Assembly: GCA_034509495.1 (NCBI GenBank)
Contig: CM067522.1
Coordinates: 14,285,168 to 14,349,167, forward strand
Length of the DNA stretch: 64,000 nt
Reading direction: 5' to 3'
DNA from: Acestrorhynchus altus
Taxonomy: Eukaryota; Chordata; Actinopteri; Characiformes; Acestrorhynchidae
Made by a program: the position numbers and the translations under genes. Shown piece by piece: positions 11,706 through 24,494 of this stretch (position 1 is its first letter; each line of letters opens with the position of its first letter). A model generated the notes under the pieces. The model searched no databases and was not told the origin of the DNA. It worked only from the letters and a program-made list of their open reading frames with translations.

Positions 11706-14700
11706 TTCTAGCAGTTTATATTCAGGAGCTTTAGAGCTAAGAAGGTACTGTACCTTACTGTGCTCTAGTAAAATTGCTTAGGCACAAGTTACTGTTCATA
11801 ATCGTAGCTCAAATTATGTTTTCTGAACACGAGTAAAGGCCACACTTCATAAACACATGGATATATGAGTTGACAGCTTGAGTGGTGCATCAACTCTTCT
11901 GATCCTGGAAGGCCAGATTCCAGAGTTTTGTGCTTCTCAGCCTTTTAATTTACAGGTTTAATAAGGTGATTGGAAATTAGATGTTCAGCAGACTAAATTC
12001 TGTACTGCAGGATTTGTTTCTCAAATTAGATCTGTTTGCACTGTTGCTTGCAAGTAATCAGATAAGATTTGCATGTAATTGCATAGCCATGCTGGGTATG
12101 TAGCCTTTGGAGCTGATCTCGTCCCTTTGTATTTGACATGGTCGTTGTTTTTCATATGCGAAGTAATGCAAATGTATCCAAAGCATCTGGCCTGGGATGC
12201 ATTTATCTAAATCTTATTAGAATCACATTTCATATCCAAATGTGGTTTGGATCCAATTCTCAAAAATCTGATTTCATTTGTTTTACTGTCCAGACTATCT
12301 AAAAATCAGTCTGGATACAATCTAGATATGTATCAGATTTGGGTTTGGCATAGAAACACTGCTTATCAAACACATCTGTCTACAGATGTGAGGGTTTTGA
12401 GAAAGTCTTCAGATCAGAGGTGGGTATTTAAGACCAGCAAGTCAAAATCTGCCCCATGATTTTATTGTGACTGCCTGGGCCTGAAATACCCAAATCTGCT
12501 TCACACTACTGTTCACAGATATCTTGAGGAACAAGGATGATGAGCTATTTATTTTAATTAATCTGAACATGACTACACAGTAATGACTCTTTTGTCAGTT
12601 GTTTTGTTCTATTTGTGTCTTGAATCTTTGCAGGGAGCAGGTTTTCTGAATCCGTTAGACAATATCCCTGAGAGATAAATGCTGGTAATTCTCTATGTGA
12701 GTGAAAATCTTCTGCTCTTTACCATTGTCATCATCTCCCTGTATGCATCCACTCTCCCTTGTGGGCGTGTTCTTCATGATCAAAAAGGGCTTCTGCGGAT
12801 AGTCATGCTGTGTGTGTCCACAGAAAGAGGTACATCGTGAGACTATAAGAGGTCTTTATGAGTAAGAGCGGTGCACAGTGCAGGCAGGAGGAGTGTACAA
12901 TCTTGTGTTATTTATTTTTTTGCCTGCTTTTATGTGTCAGTAGTGCAGGAACATGACTCATCAGTGGCAAGGTTTACCGCCTGCACCAAGACCAAGAAAA
13001 GCAGCAGTACACTCAATTACATGCATTCAGATCAGTTTCGAGCAAGTCCCTCATTTGCATACATTGCTTGAATGGTGAATGTTCTCGCAGAATGCATGGA
13101 GCTCTTGAATTTGTTACAAGAACATTTTGATTGCAGATTGCAATCTTGATTTTTCTTCTTTCCTTGTCCTTGTGTCCTTGTGTCCTGCATTATTTGGGAT
13201 TGTCTCTACTCCAGTCCACTTGATCTGACTAATAAGCTCATTAGTAAATCATTTCTGAGTTAATGAGGATCTGCAAGGAGCAAGGGAAATAGTAATAGTG
13301 CAGCAATGGGCTTGGAGGTATGCTCTAGAGTCTTCTCCGATACTAGTACTGAAATTTAAAACTTGAATTGTGGTACTGATTCAATTATATTTGAACAGAC
13401 ATAAAAGAAAATGTTATATACAGTTATATGACATTCATTAAGATATCTCAAAGATGATTGAGTTGGAGCTACATGGACAGCTGACACAAGGCAGCTTGCA
13501 TCTGTGAATTGAAGTTGTTTGTTCTGATACTACCATGTGTGACCCTCAGCAGAAATTGACATTCATCAGATTGGGCTACTTTCCTTTCTGTGGTTGGTTG
13601 CCAGTATGTATTTCAATGCTTTCAGGTGACACTCTGTTTGTGTGTGTGTGTTTATATATATATAAAATATTATTTTATACTTGTAAAAAATCACAGTTCT
13701 ACTGGAACTGCGTTCATTTGCCTTACACTGCTCTTTGAAAAACCCGCTGATTCATCCTTCAAAGCTTCTTTTTCAGTCTATCACCACTCAGGGTGTCACT
13801 TTGATTATCCACTCCATAGCGGCAGCCTGGTGTATTGGGTTGCATAAGTGCCTGAAAACTGGCCTCTGCTGCTTCGTTTATGCTGGACGGAGAACATCTC
13901 GGCCCCTGTGGTGCTTCTCCCTCTGGCACGGCCCAGCTTGGCTCACACAAATAGAACAGAGCCCATCAGCTGCGGCAGGGTGATGGAGAGTGGGCAGAAG
14001 GTGGATTAGAGCTTCCATGCCTCTCAGAATTCTGGGTAGGCATCAGCCTCCGTCTTGCTCTGGTTCCTGAAACACCCCCATATGTTCTGTATAATTACAA
14101 AAAAGACAGCTAGAGCCATGTCAGTTCAGCAGAGCACTTATATTTTTTTCCCATTTTCAGCCCAATCCAGCCACGTTTTAATAGGTGAGGTAGTGCCTGA
14201 GAGGCACTGGAATCCATGAGGTAGCTTGCTCCATGACCTCCATGCTTTTATATTATCTGATGAGGTATGGAAATGTTCTTGACATTCAACACTGGAACGT
14301 CATGGATGTGTATGTGTGAAATGGGAGAAGATGGGCCTACATGCTGCATCACTAGAAGGGCAGTTTTCAAGTCATCTGAGCTCCTCCAATTGTCATGGAG
14401 GCTGACTGCAAGCACTAAATTGCCTTTTCACAGCTGGATTTTGTGATAAAATCTGATGTACATTTTTATCTTCTTCTGCAAAGCAGCTGCGATGAGTCAG
14501 TCTTGTGTCACAATATTTTTCCTCATTCAGATGGCACCCTGTCTCCCACTCAAGCTCAAACGGATGCAGATATCACCAGAAGCTGACTTGGGGGTTGCCA
14601 AAACCAAATCTGGAATAAAGAAATCCAGCCTAAGACAGAATTGTCATGCACTGTCATACTACTACTTTGAACTAATGCATCATTACTGTAACAGTTGAAC

Positions 14701-14744
14701 CCTATGCTGTATTACTCACATAGTTTTTACAGTTTATTTATTTA
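11706..14744. other. No gene recognised; repeat-poor stretch at 13.74-14.44 kb
   Basis: About 13740-14440 is GC-richer, with no repeat signature, and could be regulatory. A (TG)n/(TA)n run lies at 13637-13665. The rest is AT-rich with scattered CAGATTTGGG-type phrases at 12.2-12.5 kb, possibly an old MITE. No exon is supported. Confidence 0.4.
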
Positions 14745-14865
14745 TTTAGGTTCTTTACCTTTATGATGTACTCTTAAATATAAAGGTGCTTCAATCGGTT
14801 CCTTTGTCATAGAAGAACCACTTCTGTGGTTTCACTGATTGATTTTTAAGAGTGTAGAAGGTAAG
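14745..14865. mobile_element. MITE fragment of the GAACC family
   Basis: Contains AGGTTCTTTACC, CATAGAAGAACCAC and a TTTTTAAGAGTGTAGAA end, resembling the ends of the 43.4-kb MITE. Confidence 0.45.
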
Positions 14866-15659
14866 GTACAGTCATTTTCTACATCTGCTAATTGCTTTCC
14901 AGTATTTTGGACCTATTGCCTTTAACAGTGTAACAGGATTAGTGTTATAATGTAAATGGATTAAGTTATCCTTACTGTGTTTTCACATGTTTGATGTCAC
15001 AGGCAGGTCTATATGCACATCCACTGACTAATATATTTAAAGGCTAATTTTGATCTGTTGGGATTGATGGGACCTCTTTTGAACAATTGCCACTTAAACC
15101 AGCTTTACATTCTTGAGAGGAATTTCAGACTGCATAGCTACTGAACCGCTTTGGACGTGTATGTGTGTTAAATGTGGAAGCAACATTCAATCTGTGTTCA
15201 ACATAAATGGCACATTGATTGTGTTTGTGTATTTGAATGGCTTTGAATAAGGCCTACGTAGCTAGTAAGTTTAAACACATGTAGATTGAAGTGCAAATTC
15301 TGCATTTTTGTTAGAATTTAAAATAAATAAGATCATCTGCTCTGTGCATCATTGCAGTTTCATTGCAGTTTGTGTCAAGGACTGAAGCTGTCTGTATATC
15401 AAGTTTTATACTTTAATACATATATTATTTTTCTTGCTGTAAATTTTAACTGTGTTATTTATTTTACATTTGATGTTTTATTGTTGTTACCCAATAATAT
15501 CATTTTTTCCATTGTTAATTTGTTCATTTATTTTACCAGTATTTCTCCTTTTTTTGCATTTGTGGTTTGGCCCAGTTTGACACAAACACAGAGGGAGCAT
15601 TGGTCATTTATGAGCTCATTAACATGTCAATTTTGATTGGCTGTCAAAAAAAAATGTGA
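14866..15659. other. No gene recognised
   Basis: AT-rich, T-rich non-coding DNA, with open frames of low-complexity hydrophobic translation only. Confidence 0.4.
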
Positions 15660-15850
15660 CAGACACCTCTACATTTAACTCATCCATGCAGTGAAACACA
15701 CATATATACATCCAAGTGAATTCACACATGCCCAGAGCAGTGGGCAGCCCTATCCACAGAGCATTGCTCAAGGGCAAGGTTCAAGGAATCAACCTGGCAA
15801 CCTTCCAGTCACAAGGCTGGTTCCCTAATCACAAGGCTACAGCTGTTTGT
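15660..15850 (+). repeat. Dispersed repeat, CAGTGGGCAGCC family, copy 3
   Basis: Carries CATTTAACTCATCCATGCAG, AGAGCAGTGGGCAGCCCTAT, GCTCAAGGGCAAGG, AACCTGGCAACCTTCCAG and CACAAGGCT. It is the most complete of the three copies. Confidence 0.65.
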
Positions 15851-16499
15851 GAACAGGACACAAGTATCCTAGGGAATGTTTTACATGGCAAAGCATACTT
15901 AACCACTGACTTCTATAAATCCGACCCATGTTCTTGTGTTATTCATTTATTTATTGAAGAGCGAGTGATGCATTTTTATTCCTACACTAGGTACACTAGG
16001 TAGTTTTGGTAGTTTTAGGGTGATTTAGAGATGGTCTTTATTAAGAAATCACTTCTTAATGGTTAAAACTATACTTGTGTGGGTGCCCATATACCTGGGC
16101 ACACTGCCAAAGTGTAGTCTATGTGTATGAAACACTGTGCAAGCTTCCTTGGCTTTGTTATAATGTTAGGAGAAGAAAGATCAATCAAAAAAGATTTTCA
16201 TGTTCTTAAGACTTAAGACTCTTCCTTTAGAGTATAGCAGTTGCTTTTAAATTGTGGCTTGCAACCCAGTGGTGGGTTGCATTGTGGGGACCATATCTGC
16301 ATATATTTGACCAGAAATGTGATTAGGTCTTAGTCAAGAGGGCCAAAACAAGATAAAGCTGTGGCCAACCACTGGTAAGCACTGGAAAGCAGTGGAGGGA
16401 CAACTTCAGTATAAAATATTTGACCAGAAATGGGATTTGATCTTCATTCCAAGCCCTAAAACTAGATCAGCAGATGCAAAACCAACAGGTGTTTCTTTT
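15851..16499. other. No gene recognised; possible decayed transposon near 16.25-16.45 kb
   Basis: ATTTGACCAGAAATG occurs twice (about 16305 and 16421), each followed by a GTGATT/GGGATTTGATCTT-like phrase, which suggests a short local duplication. The AACCCAGTGGTGGGTTGC palindrome near 16265 resembles the end of a hAT-type element. Confidence 0.35.
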
Positions 16500-16660
16500 A
16501 TATTCATTTATTGAGCAATGTTATGTGAACACTTTCAGTTCTTAGTAACTGGTTAGACCCTCTTGAACATCTATGACTTCAACCAAACCTTTCCAATATC
16601 TGTTGATCAGTTCTACACAATAGGTTGGAGGATTTTTGGCCCATTCCCTCTCACTGCTTC
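16500..16660 (-). mobile_element. Tc1/mariner fragment
   Basis: Reads TCTGTTGATCAGTTCTACAC...GGTTGGAGGATTTTTGGCCC, the conserved segment near the end of a Tc1 element. It is interrupted by the MITE starting near 16664. Confidence 0.65.
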
Positions 16661-16663
16661 ACG

Positions 16664-16915
16664 CTAGGGCTTGGTGATATATTGATATTTATATTGATAT
16701 CAGGATATAAACAGAGTGAGACATGGGTTGAGGTGATGTTTATATTGAGCTTTAAAGTTTTTAAATAACATTCTGTTTCAGTCTTGTAATTTTCTGTGCC
16801 CTCACTCTGCTCCACCCGCTGCTCTCAGCTCTTCCTCTACTCTGCTCTGCTGCACCATTTGCTTTCTCATGTACGCACAATGGAAGGGGCATAAGACTTA
16901 CTATATTTAAAGATT
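16664..16915. mobile_element. MITE with AGGGCT end, copy 3
   Basis: Starts GCTAGGGCTTGGTGATATAT, followed by ATTGATATCAGGATATAAAC and the CTCTGCTCCACCCGCTGCTCTC block of the family. The right end is lost. Confidence 0.6.
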
Positions 16916-18402
16916 TTTTGTTTATCATCAAGCCCTTCTTCATGATGCTGCATGAACTGCTGTTTTTATTTTTCTGGGTTAAGGTTTCAACTTCTGATTT
17001 CTTGTCTCCAAACTTTATGCCAGGCATTCACATGCTATGGGTATGCTATTCCATTGGGACAGGCTGGCCTGCACTTTTCCATGATGGATGCTTTGGTTAA
17101 TGATGCTGCAGATGTGTGTGTCTCTGTGTTTACACATTCAGCACATCTCTATGTCGGTCGTCTCATTTTCTGAAAGATGGATGAGTCCCTATAGCAAGCG
17201 AAAGAACTGAGAAACATACACACTTGACAGCTGGGTGATGATGACTGATGCTGTAGAAATGTCCATAAGTATGTGAATTATGATACTGTCCATAAATAGG
17301 GCTGTGTATTATGGGAAATCACTGGAAAGAGGCTCACATCCACTCTTCAGTGATCATTGTGAGGTCTCTTAAGGGAAGCAGTAATGTAGGTCAGTTTGTC
17401 CTCAGCTTTGATAATATCCACATTTTCAATGTTGTGGGTTCATTATGTTTCAGGTCTTTTTAGGCATATTAATAAGACTTGTAATGTATTTTAGTGCAGG
17501 AGCATCTATTTCTCTATTTAAGATTATAACTATTCTTTTAATCCATATCATGACTGTTAAAATCTGTTTAATTACCCACATTAGTTGTGCACAATGAAAT
17601 CCCCAGCAAATAAGTAGCATAAATATATAATGCTGTGTCAGCCCAGACTAGAAGTCCTTTCCCAATGAACATTACTTTAATTTATGATTGTACCAGCTCT
17701 GTGCACTCACTGGTGATTGCTGAGATGATCAAAACTGGTAAAAGAATATTATTGGTTAGAAGTAGTGCTATTAAGCTATTTATTTAAAAAAAAATCATCA
17801 AAGTGTTCCATGATTAATTCATCTAAATGAAGCTCATCTTTCTTTTCTTTTAGAGTGCTTGGGGTTCTTGTTTCCGTTTTATTATTTTTTCACAGAAGTT
17901 TCCACTCATTGTGAATCGGTTGTGATTTCTAATTGGCATCCAGTGATCCCTCTTCAGCACAATGCATCTAAAGTCCCTTTCAGGTGGAAAAAGTTGTGCA
18001 ATTATTATTGTAGAGGAACCTTCTCTTCAGGTTCAGAAGGTCTTTTTTGTTTATCATAAGTTTTTGCATGCTGCTATGAACAAGATGAGCTGTTGTGCCA
18101 CCTTTTTGATGCACATTTGTTTGGTCTACAGCCATGGAAACGGAGCTCTGATTGGTCATCCTGTCTTTATCACATCCAACATGTGAGCAGGCGATTTAAA
18201 AATCAATGCAGTGTCGCAGTTTTGTGTTTTGACATGTGAAAGGGCCTTTACTTTATTTCTTTTCTGCATTGCACATAGACATAATTGTGCTCTTTACAGT
18301 TGCTTATTAACTGCATCAGAAATGTATATCTTTAAAACCGCTGACTTGATGTAGTGACCTGAAATATTAATGATGTGCCAGGTAAATGGAAAAGGGTCCA
18401 TG
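16916..18402. other. No gene recognised
   Basis: No exon with splice context. AT-rich with no clear repeat family apart from AT runs. Confidence 0.4.
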
Positions 18403-18718
18403 TGTCACGTACCTTCCCTGGTCATCTCCTGTCTTGTCTTTGTTTTGTTTCGTTTGTCTCCCCTGTGCTTCTGAGAACATGTCCTGTCTCCACCCATTCT
18501 CATCTGTGTCTCATTTGTCATCAAGTCCAGGTGTCTTTAATCATATCATGTTTCTGTCCGTCCTTGTCAGTCCAGTTGTCTATGCAGGTGTTGTGATGGT
18601 TAGTGTTTTTAGTAGTCTGAGTATTTATATGTCTATTTGTGTTTCCTGTATATTAAATCCACAACCCTGCAAGTACTTCCTCAATCCCGTCTTGTGTGTT
18701 CTGCACACAACCCTGACA
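18403..18718 (+). mobile_element. Solo LTR (Gypsy-type), copy 2, perfect 5-bp duplication
   Basis: A 316-bp unit from TGTCA to TGACA, flanked on both sides by CCATG, an exact 5-bp target-site duplication. It is related to the unit at 4680-5003. Near the 3' end a TATTAAATCC takes the place of the poly(A) signal, and ACAACCCTGCAAGTACTTCC follows. No internal genes remain. Confidence 0.8.
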
Positions 18719-18990
18719 CCATGGTCTATCTGCACAGCGTTGTCAGCTGCAGTCCACCCCTCACTGTCAGCCCAGGATATCTCTGTTAATGTTAGTTAAG
18801 TATGAGATAGATGATAATTAAATAATCAAATTGAAAGCTCGATGATCAGTGGATTATCTTACCATACCTCTGCTGATTGGTAGAGATGGTACAGTCAAGT
18901 TCACCTTCTTCAGTAAGATATAGTGACTCAAAATGTATTCTACCAAAAAGCTGAGCAAAACATTAAAGAACAGTATTATTTTACCAGTTC

Positions 18991-19043
18991 TTTACATTGT
19001 TTCACGATTCCATGATGAATGGACCAATAGAAATGCTCCAAAT
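18991..19043. repeat. Fragment of the dispersed repeat seen at 31.5 kb
   Basis: ATGATGAATGGACCAATAGA and the next AAATGCTCCAAAT are shared exactly with 31532-31563; the preceding TTTACATTGT is shared as well. Confidence 0.65.
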
Positions 19044-19087
19044 AAATAAAATCATCTTACATTTACATGCAATTTTTTTTCCTTTTG

Positions 19088-19088
19088 T

Positions 19089-19149
<61 letters not shown>

Positions 19150-19150
19150 T
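19088..19150. repeat. (GATA)n microsatellite
   Basis: About fifteen uninterrupted GATA units. Confidence 0.95.
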
Positions 19151-20799
19151 TGTACAAAATACAGTAAAAATGAAGGTTCAGTGTGCCTGTCATGTATTGG
19201 TAAAGTGTCTGTGCAAAAGCTATGAATAGAATATCTGACTATTGTCTGTGCAAAGAGATATGAATAGAAGAGTAGTAATGACCATCCATTTTTGTTTTAA
19301 AGTTTGTATTGTCACTTTGGAAATACAAGGTTTTTGTGTGACAGCAATGATATGCTGTTGATGTCACCAAAGTATGGACCTGGAAGAAGGCTACTGGCTT
19401 TAGGCTCCAACTGGGAGAGGGCTGTTGTCTATGGCTGTTACTTTATTGCACATAGAGATACATCTGGGAACCAACCAGTCTTCCAAAATATGCCTTCAGT
19501 CCCGAAGACCACATTTGCAATTCTAAACTCTGGGTCAGATAACAAGCTGTCATTTGAATTGAATTACTGAATAGATTTCAGCCACCCTCTTCTTGAGTAC
19601 TCGAGGCAAATACCATCATTGTTAGAAGCAGATAAATGGCTTAGGTACAGCAGAGCCTTTTTCCTGTATATAAGATCTTTGTGAATATATGATATAGTTA
19701 TTTAGCATTCAGCTGAGTGCTTCATATTTTGCAAGCACAGTAGATGCAGTAACTCTCTAGCTTGACTGTTCCACACAAACAAACATCAGTGTCCTGAGAG
19801 ATTCCTTTATGTCTCTGAAATCCCACTACCCTGACAATGACCCATGACAATGTAAAGAGAATTCTGAGATTTGAAAAACTGGAGCTCTTTTCAAGGAAAT
19901 CAGAACAATGGATCTGAGGTTTGTCCATCTTACTTTGTGATTGAACATCTGCTTACAAGCTTTGAGAAGATAAAGTGTGTAAAGCACAGTACACAGTACA
20001 CAGTACAGTACAGGATGAGTGAGACAGTTAAAACTGAACTGTTCAATCTTTCTGCCACTGTGTGAGAGCTGCACGATATATCGTTTCAACATCATAATGG
20101 CAATGTTAGCATACGTAATTTTCACATCCCGAGACATGGAAGGCAGAACTCTTTAAAACGCTGTAAAACTCTTTTTATACAACCATTACTTCCAGTTGCA
20201 CAAGCTGAAGAGCATTTGAACCGTGTTGTTATCTCGATATAACCACACTTTTATTTTGCCGTATCTCTCTGCTGAATGAGGCTACTAAGTCAATAGCAAA
20301 GTAGTGGACCCAGAGGTGGATGTGCCAGATTTTCCTTGCCCAGGAGGACTCAACAGTTTCTATAAATCCAACCCTCGATGGCTCAGAGGTTGGCATATGG
20401 ACACAGGGACTCAATTAGAAGGGGAAACAGACAATCTGGTCAGGTCTTGGGCTGTAGCTCAGGGAAGTGATAATAAAACATAAATAAAAACATAAAATAC
20501 AGACATTTATTATAGTAGCCATCCCTGATCTAAACAATTCCAAAAATTCCTCAAACATATTGTAGTGGGAGGATCATCACATGACCAGATAGACACAGAG
20601 CAAGCAGACACCAGCAATGATGAAATTGCTTGTGTCACAGTACTATTAGCATTATATTCTCTTCACCTACAGACACGTTTTATTCTTTTCAAGCTGTTCT
20701 TCTCTCTAAAAGTTTTCTTCTTTCATTCTATCTGACATTTTACATCGCCCAGCATGTGTACATGAGACACTGAAGCTGCTGAACAAAAAAAAAGTAAAA
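19151..20799. other. No gene recognised; possible CGATATATCG element near 20.08-20.24 kb
   Basis: GAGCTGCACGATATATCG at about 20071 and TATCTCGATATAACC at about 20231 look like two partial ends of a short element. No exon is supported. Confidence 0.35.
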
Positions 20800-21290
20800 C
20801 AGAATCGTCCTGGCAATGCCTAAGGACAGAATCTGGACTCTCTACTCATCATCCTGGACGTGCCAGCAAAGGAAATGCCTGAGTACAAACATGTTAACTG
20901 TGCCACAAGAGGGGAACATTCAGGACCATGAGCAGCTCTCGAGCATTCTCGCCACCTTCAGTTAAGAAAGGCCTCCTAGATTTATCTCAACCCTCTTTGA
21001 ACATCTGGTCTTAGACCACGTAACATATGACCTCTGCAATTTGCATACCATGCAAATAGGTCTGTTGATGATGCAGTGAACTTAGTTTGCAGTGGTCATA
21101 GCATTTGAAAAGTCCTGGAATCTATGTCTGAATTGTCTGGACTTCAGCTTAGTTAAACACCAATGTGGCAGAGCTTCTTCAGGTCATTGCATGTCTGCTG
21201 TCAGTGCCAGATCCCATCTGCCAGTGGTTCATGGATTTTCTGACCAACAGGAGGTAGCAGGTGTGACTAGAAAAACACATCAGTCACCTA
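20800..21290 (+). pseudogene. Decayed LINE reverse transcriptase stretch
   Basis: In the + strand, with several stops and frameshifts, the sequence reads like a fish non-LTR reverse transcriptase: a GTTGATGATGCAGTGAAC region (VDDAV-like), then a DPICQWFMDFLTNRR-like motif near 21207-21250. The reading frame is broken throughout and has no start or stop of its own. Confidence 0.55.
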
Positions 21291-21694
21291 CACACACAAA
21301 GCTACCTCACCACAAAGCTCTAACCCATTCAGTTTTACAACAGTTGCTCCTCCAAGGGCTCATCACTGAAGATATGAACATTTCCAAACAGACCTGATAT
21401 AACTAACTGCTACCACTTGCTGCTGAAAGCACACATACTCATCAGTGACTGTGGTTTCCATTCAGGGGCAAGCACACTTTCCAGGAACTTACAATGGGAA
21501 TGGAACATGGTCTCCATAGCCGAGAGAGCACAACAGAGGATATGCTTCCTGATGCACCTGACACAAATGACAAAACTCAGTCTGCCACAGGCTCTGATGA
21601 TCCAGTTCCACACAGCAATTATTGGTCACGTAATTCATAACCCATTGGGGGGATTTTTCCAGGTTCTTCTGGTGGCCAGTCCATCCCTGACTGA
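21291..21694. other. Unassigned stretch, possibly more LINE
   Basis: Follows the decayed reverse transcriptase. Open frames on both strands are short and unrecognised; it may be the continuation of the same element. Confidence 0.3.
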
Positions 21695-21796
21695 CACAGA
21701 CCTTGTCTAGTCCCTGTAGAGAAGTAATGCCAATTGAATAGGACTCTCTGGAGTAGATAAACATAAACTTATTGGCACCACGTCTAATGCCAGTGT
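21695..21796 (+). mobile_element. MITE fragment, GTCCATATAGTG family
   Basis: The GACCTTGTCTAGTCCCTGTAG, AATAGGACTCTCTGGAGTAG and GATAAACATAAAC phrases are the internal part of a Tc1-derived MITE. The same phrases appear in opposite orientation near 38.6 and 61.7 kb. Confidence 0.6.
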
Positions 21797-23369
21797 AAGT
21801 AAATGCTTACAACAATTCTCCAAAATAGAGTAGAAAGTGTTCCCTGGGCAGTAAATACAATACAGTTACTCCAACAATATGTATTTGTGTATATTTTGTG
21901 CTCTATGTATATAGACTTAAGACTTGAACTGGACTGTAGCCTAAAGACTTGTGACTTGACTTTGACTTGTATTTTGTGAACATCTCTGATCAGACACAGC
22001 AGTGCTGCTGGAAAGCAGGGGGTGCTTTTTTGTTTAAGATAATGTTTCACCTGTTTTGCAAACAGAGAATTAAAGTTCTTTTTTGGTTACTTTCGCAGGG
22101 GATTATTTGCATTTTCTTGCTCAGTCTGTTACGTAACATCTTACACACATGAATAACATACTTGGTGAAATAGTGATTCTGACTAATTTTGATTTATAAA
22201 CTCTATTTTTTATATATATATGCCAGTAGTTTTTATGTGCATTTTATTGAATTGCACTCTTCCTCACTGATGAGTTGTTGGTTTTGCTATGCTTTCATCA
22301 AGCTCAAATTTCTGTATTGTTGGTACACTTTTCAAATCCTGTCTGATGATGCTGATGATTGAGTATTTTGATCCTGTATCACTTGATACTGACATTTCTC
22401 AATAGTACGGGTGCAGTCCACTACATGTCTGCCTTAGTTCAGCCACTACTATTCAGCAATACATCCATCTAAGCATGGTGTGGAATATCCTATTCACTAT
22501 TCATCATAATTGTGTAATGTGTGTTAGGCTCTAGGGGGTGAAACTCTATCACTACTATCTCTAATTCATAAGAGCTCCATTCCTCATCATCAACATGCTT
22601 ATTATGCAAAGCTACACACAGCGTGTCTAATAAGCCTAAACTGTTTGAGATTTCTGGAGAAGCATAGAGTGAAAATAAGACAGGAGGCGTGGACTTGTAC
22701 ATTGAGGAGTTTGAGGTTTGCATTATTGAACGAACACGAGCTTTAAAGGATATGTTTTAGCTGTTCTGTTTTATTAAGTGTGTTTTTGAAAGATTTTGGA
22801 TATGTCATGGCTTTGCAGACAGATGGACAGATGTCCATTAAGTCTGTTTACGTCTCAAGGTCTTTAGAAGTATTGAATGTTTTGTTCCAACTTAAATACG
22901 TAGCTTGTGCGCGGATAAGCCGAATCATTCAGCACTTAGGGGGTTATGAGATGTGTGTGTTAGTGTTAGGTGCTGATGGAGGCTGAATGGCTGAAGCTAT
23001 TTGTATTCTAACAGCTGTTTTGCATTTATTCTTTATTCTAATTTATTAAACAGTTTGATTGTTTATATATTTATGTATTTATAATTTGTCTGTATTAACA
23101 TTTCATTACCTGCATTTGGAATAAGTATACATGTTCAGATGTTTAGATTTTGCTGAGCTCAGCAGGTACAGAATTGGATTAAGAGCCAAGGAATCTGTAC
23201 TGGTATTGTAAAGTAGACCCAGTCATGTATAATGGAAGTCTTTATGAAGGTAAGTCACTTGCTGTTTATCTAATACCTGAGTTTAGCTCTGAATGAGCTT
23301 ATATTTTTAATTCATATTTAATTTTAATTAATTCACATACTGATCCAATTTGCTAAACCAGCCATTAGG
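21797..23369. other. No gene recognised
   Basis: AT-rich. No exon, no clear repeat. Confidence 0.4.
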
Positions 23370-23690
23370 GATGTAATTTGTGTGCTTCTGGTGCCGGTCC
23401 CAAGCCCGGATAAATGGTGAGGGTTGCGTCAGGAAGGGGAGCCAGCGTAAAACTTGTGCCAAAACTAAAATGTGGATCACAAATATGACTACCTCAGTGA
23501 AGGTTTATGGATGTAGTGAAGGTGGACACTAGGATGGTTGGTGTAACAGTAGAGGAGGCAGGGGATAGGGCAAGATGGAGGCAGATGATCTGCTGTGGTG
23601 ACCCCTAACAGGAGCAGCCTAAAGAAGAAGAAGAAGAAGAAGAAGAAGAAGAAGAAGAAGAAGAAGAAGAAGAAGAAGAAGAAGACAAAG
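23370..23690 (+). mobile_element. LINE 3' end (RTE-like) with (AAG)n tail
   Basis: Recognisable 3'-end phrases of a common teleost retroelement: TGGTGCCGGTCCCAAGCCCGG, GGGTTGCGTCAGGAAGGG, GCGTAAAACTTGTGCC, then CTGTGGTGACCCCTAACAGG and AGCAGCC, followed by a (AAG)n tail at about 23622-23685. The element is 5'-truncated. The exact clade is from memory and uncertain. Confidence 0.7.
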
Positions 23691-24123
23691 AACTGATCCA
23701 ATTTGCTGTGTACTATTGTGATTAGTCTGCCAGCAGATTTAAACATGTCAAAAAAGACATTTTGTTGTTCCTGACTATATGAAAAAGCATGTGTGGAAAG
23801 GAGGTGGTTCATCTGACAATAGGAAGCAATTGTTCATTATCTGGGCTTAGGGCTCTTTCTGACAGTATAAGTGCAGTAACAGCAGTAGATTGAGTTATGA
23901 TGAGAGCTAAGGCTTGCCAAGGTTAGACTGATGATGCAGGCTTTGTGACAGTGTCTGGTCCACGTCTTTCACTAAGTGAAATATGGAGGAGCCATTGCCA
24001 AGACATTAGAAGGATCCAGGGCAGGGCAAGAATCATAATGATTAAGAAGTCTTTTACTACATAGCTGTGTATTTACTACAATTATTATGTACTCTGTGAA
24101 TGTACATCTATGTGAGGACTTTA
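23691..24123. other. No gene recognised
   Basis: Nothing recognised between the LINE tail and the next MITE. Confidence 0.4.
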
Positions 24124-24255
24124 AATAGGGCGGGACTATATGTCAATATTTATATTGATATTGGGATAATAACAGAGTGGGATATGGCTTGAGGCAATTT
24201 CATTTATATCTAGATTTATCATTTTAAACAACATTCTATTTCAAACATATGGAAA
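24124..24255. mobile_element. MITE with AGGGC end, copy 4 (partial)
   Basis: AGGGCGGGACTATATGTCAA, then TTTATATTGATATTGGGATA and AACAGAGTGGGATATGGCTTG. Right half missing. Confidence 0.5.
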
Positions 24256-24494
24256 CCTACACCTCTGCATCTAAAATATATTGGGAAATGATTTTTTGTC
24301 CATATCGGCTACATATGAGCAATTAAAACCAAAAGTGGCCCAGATTTGACCCATATGTTTCTGGTATCTGGGTACAAAATCTGAATCATGCACATTTGAG
24401 CAAGCCTGATGATCACATTAGTAGTTTCAGTATTGATTTGAGAAATAAGAGAAACCACTATTTCAGTTTGCTTACTACATCCACTTAAAAAATA

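Noticed and set aside
14456..14698. 80-codon frame as a gene
   Set aside because: Translation has no family match and the surrounding region lacks splice or promoter signals.
19002..19193. Frame rich in SIYL repeats
   Set aside because: Direct product of the (GATA)n microsatellite.
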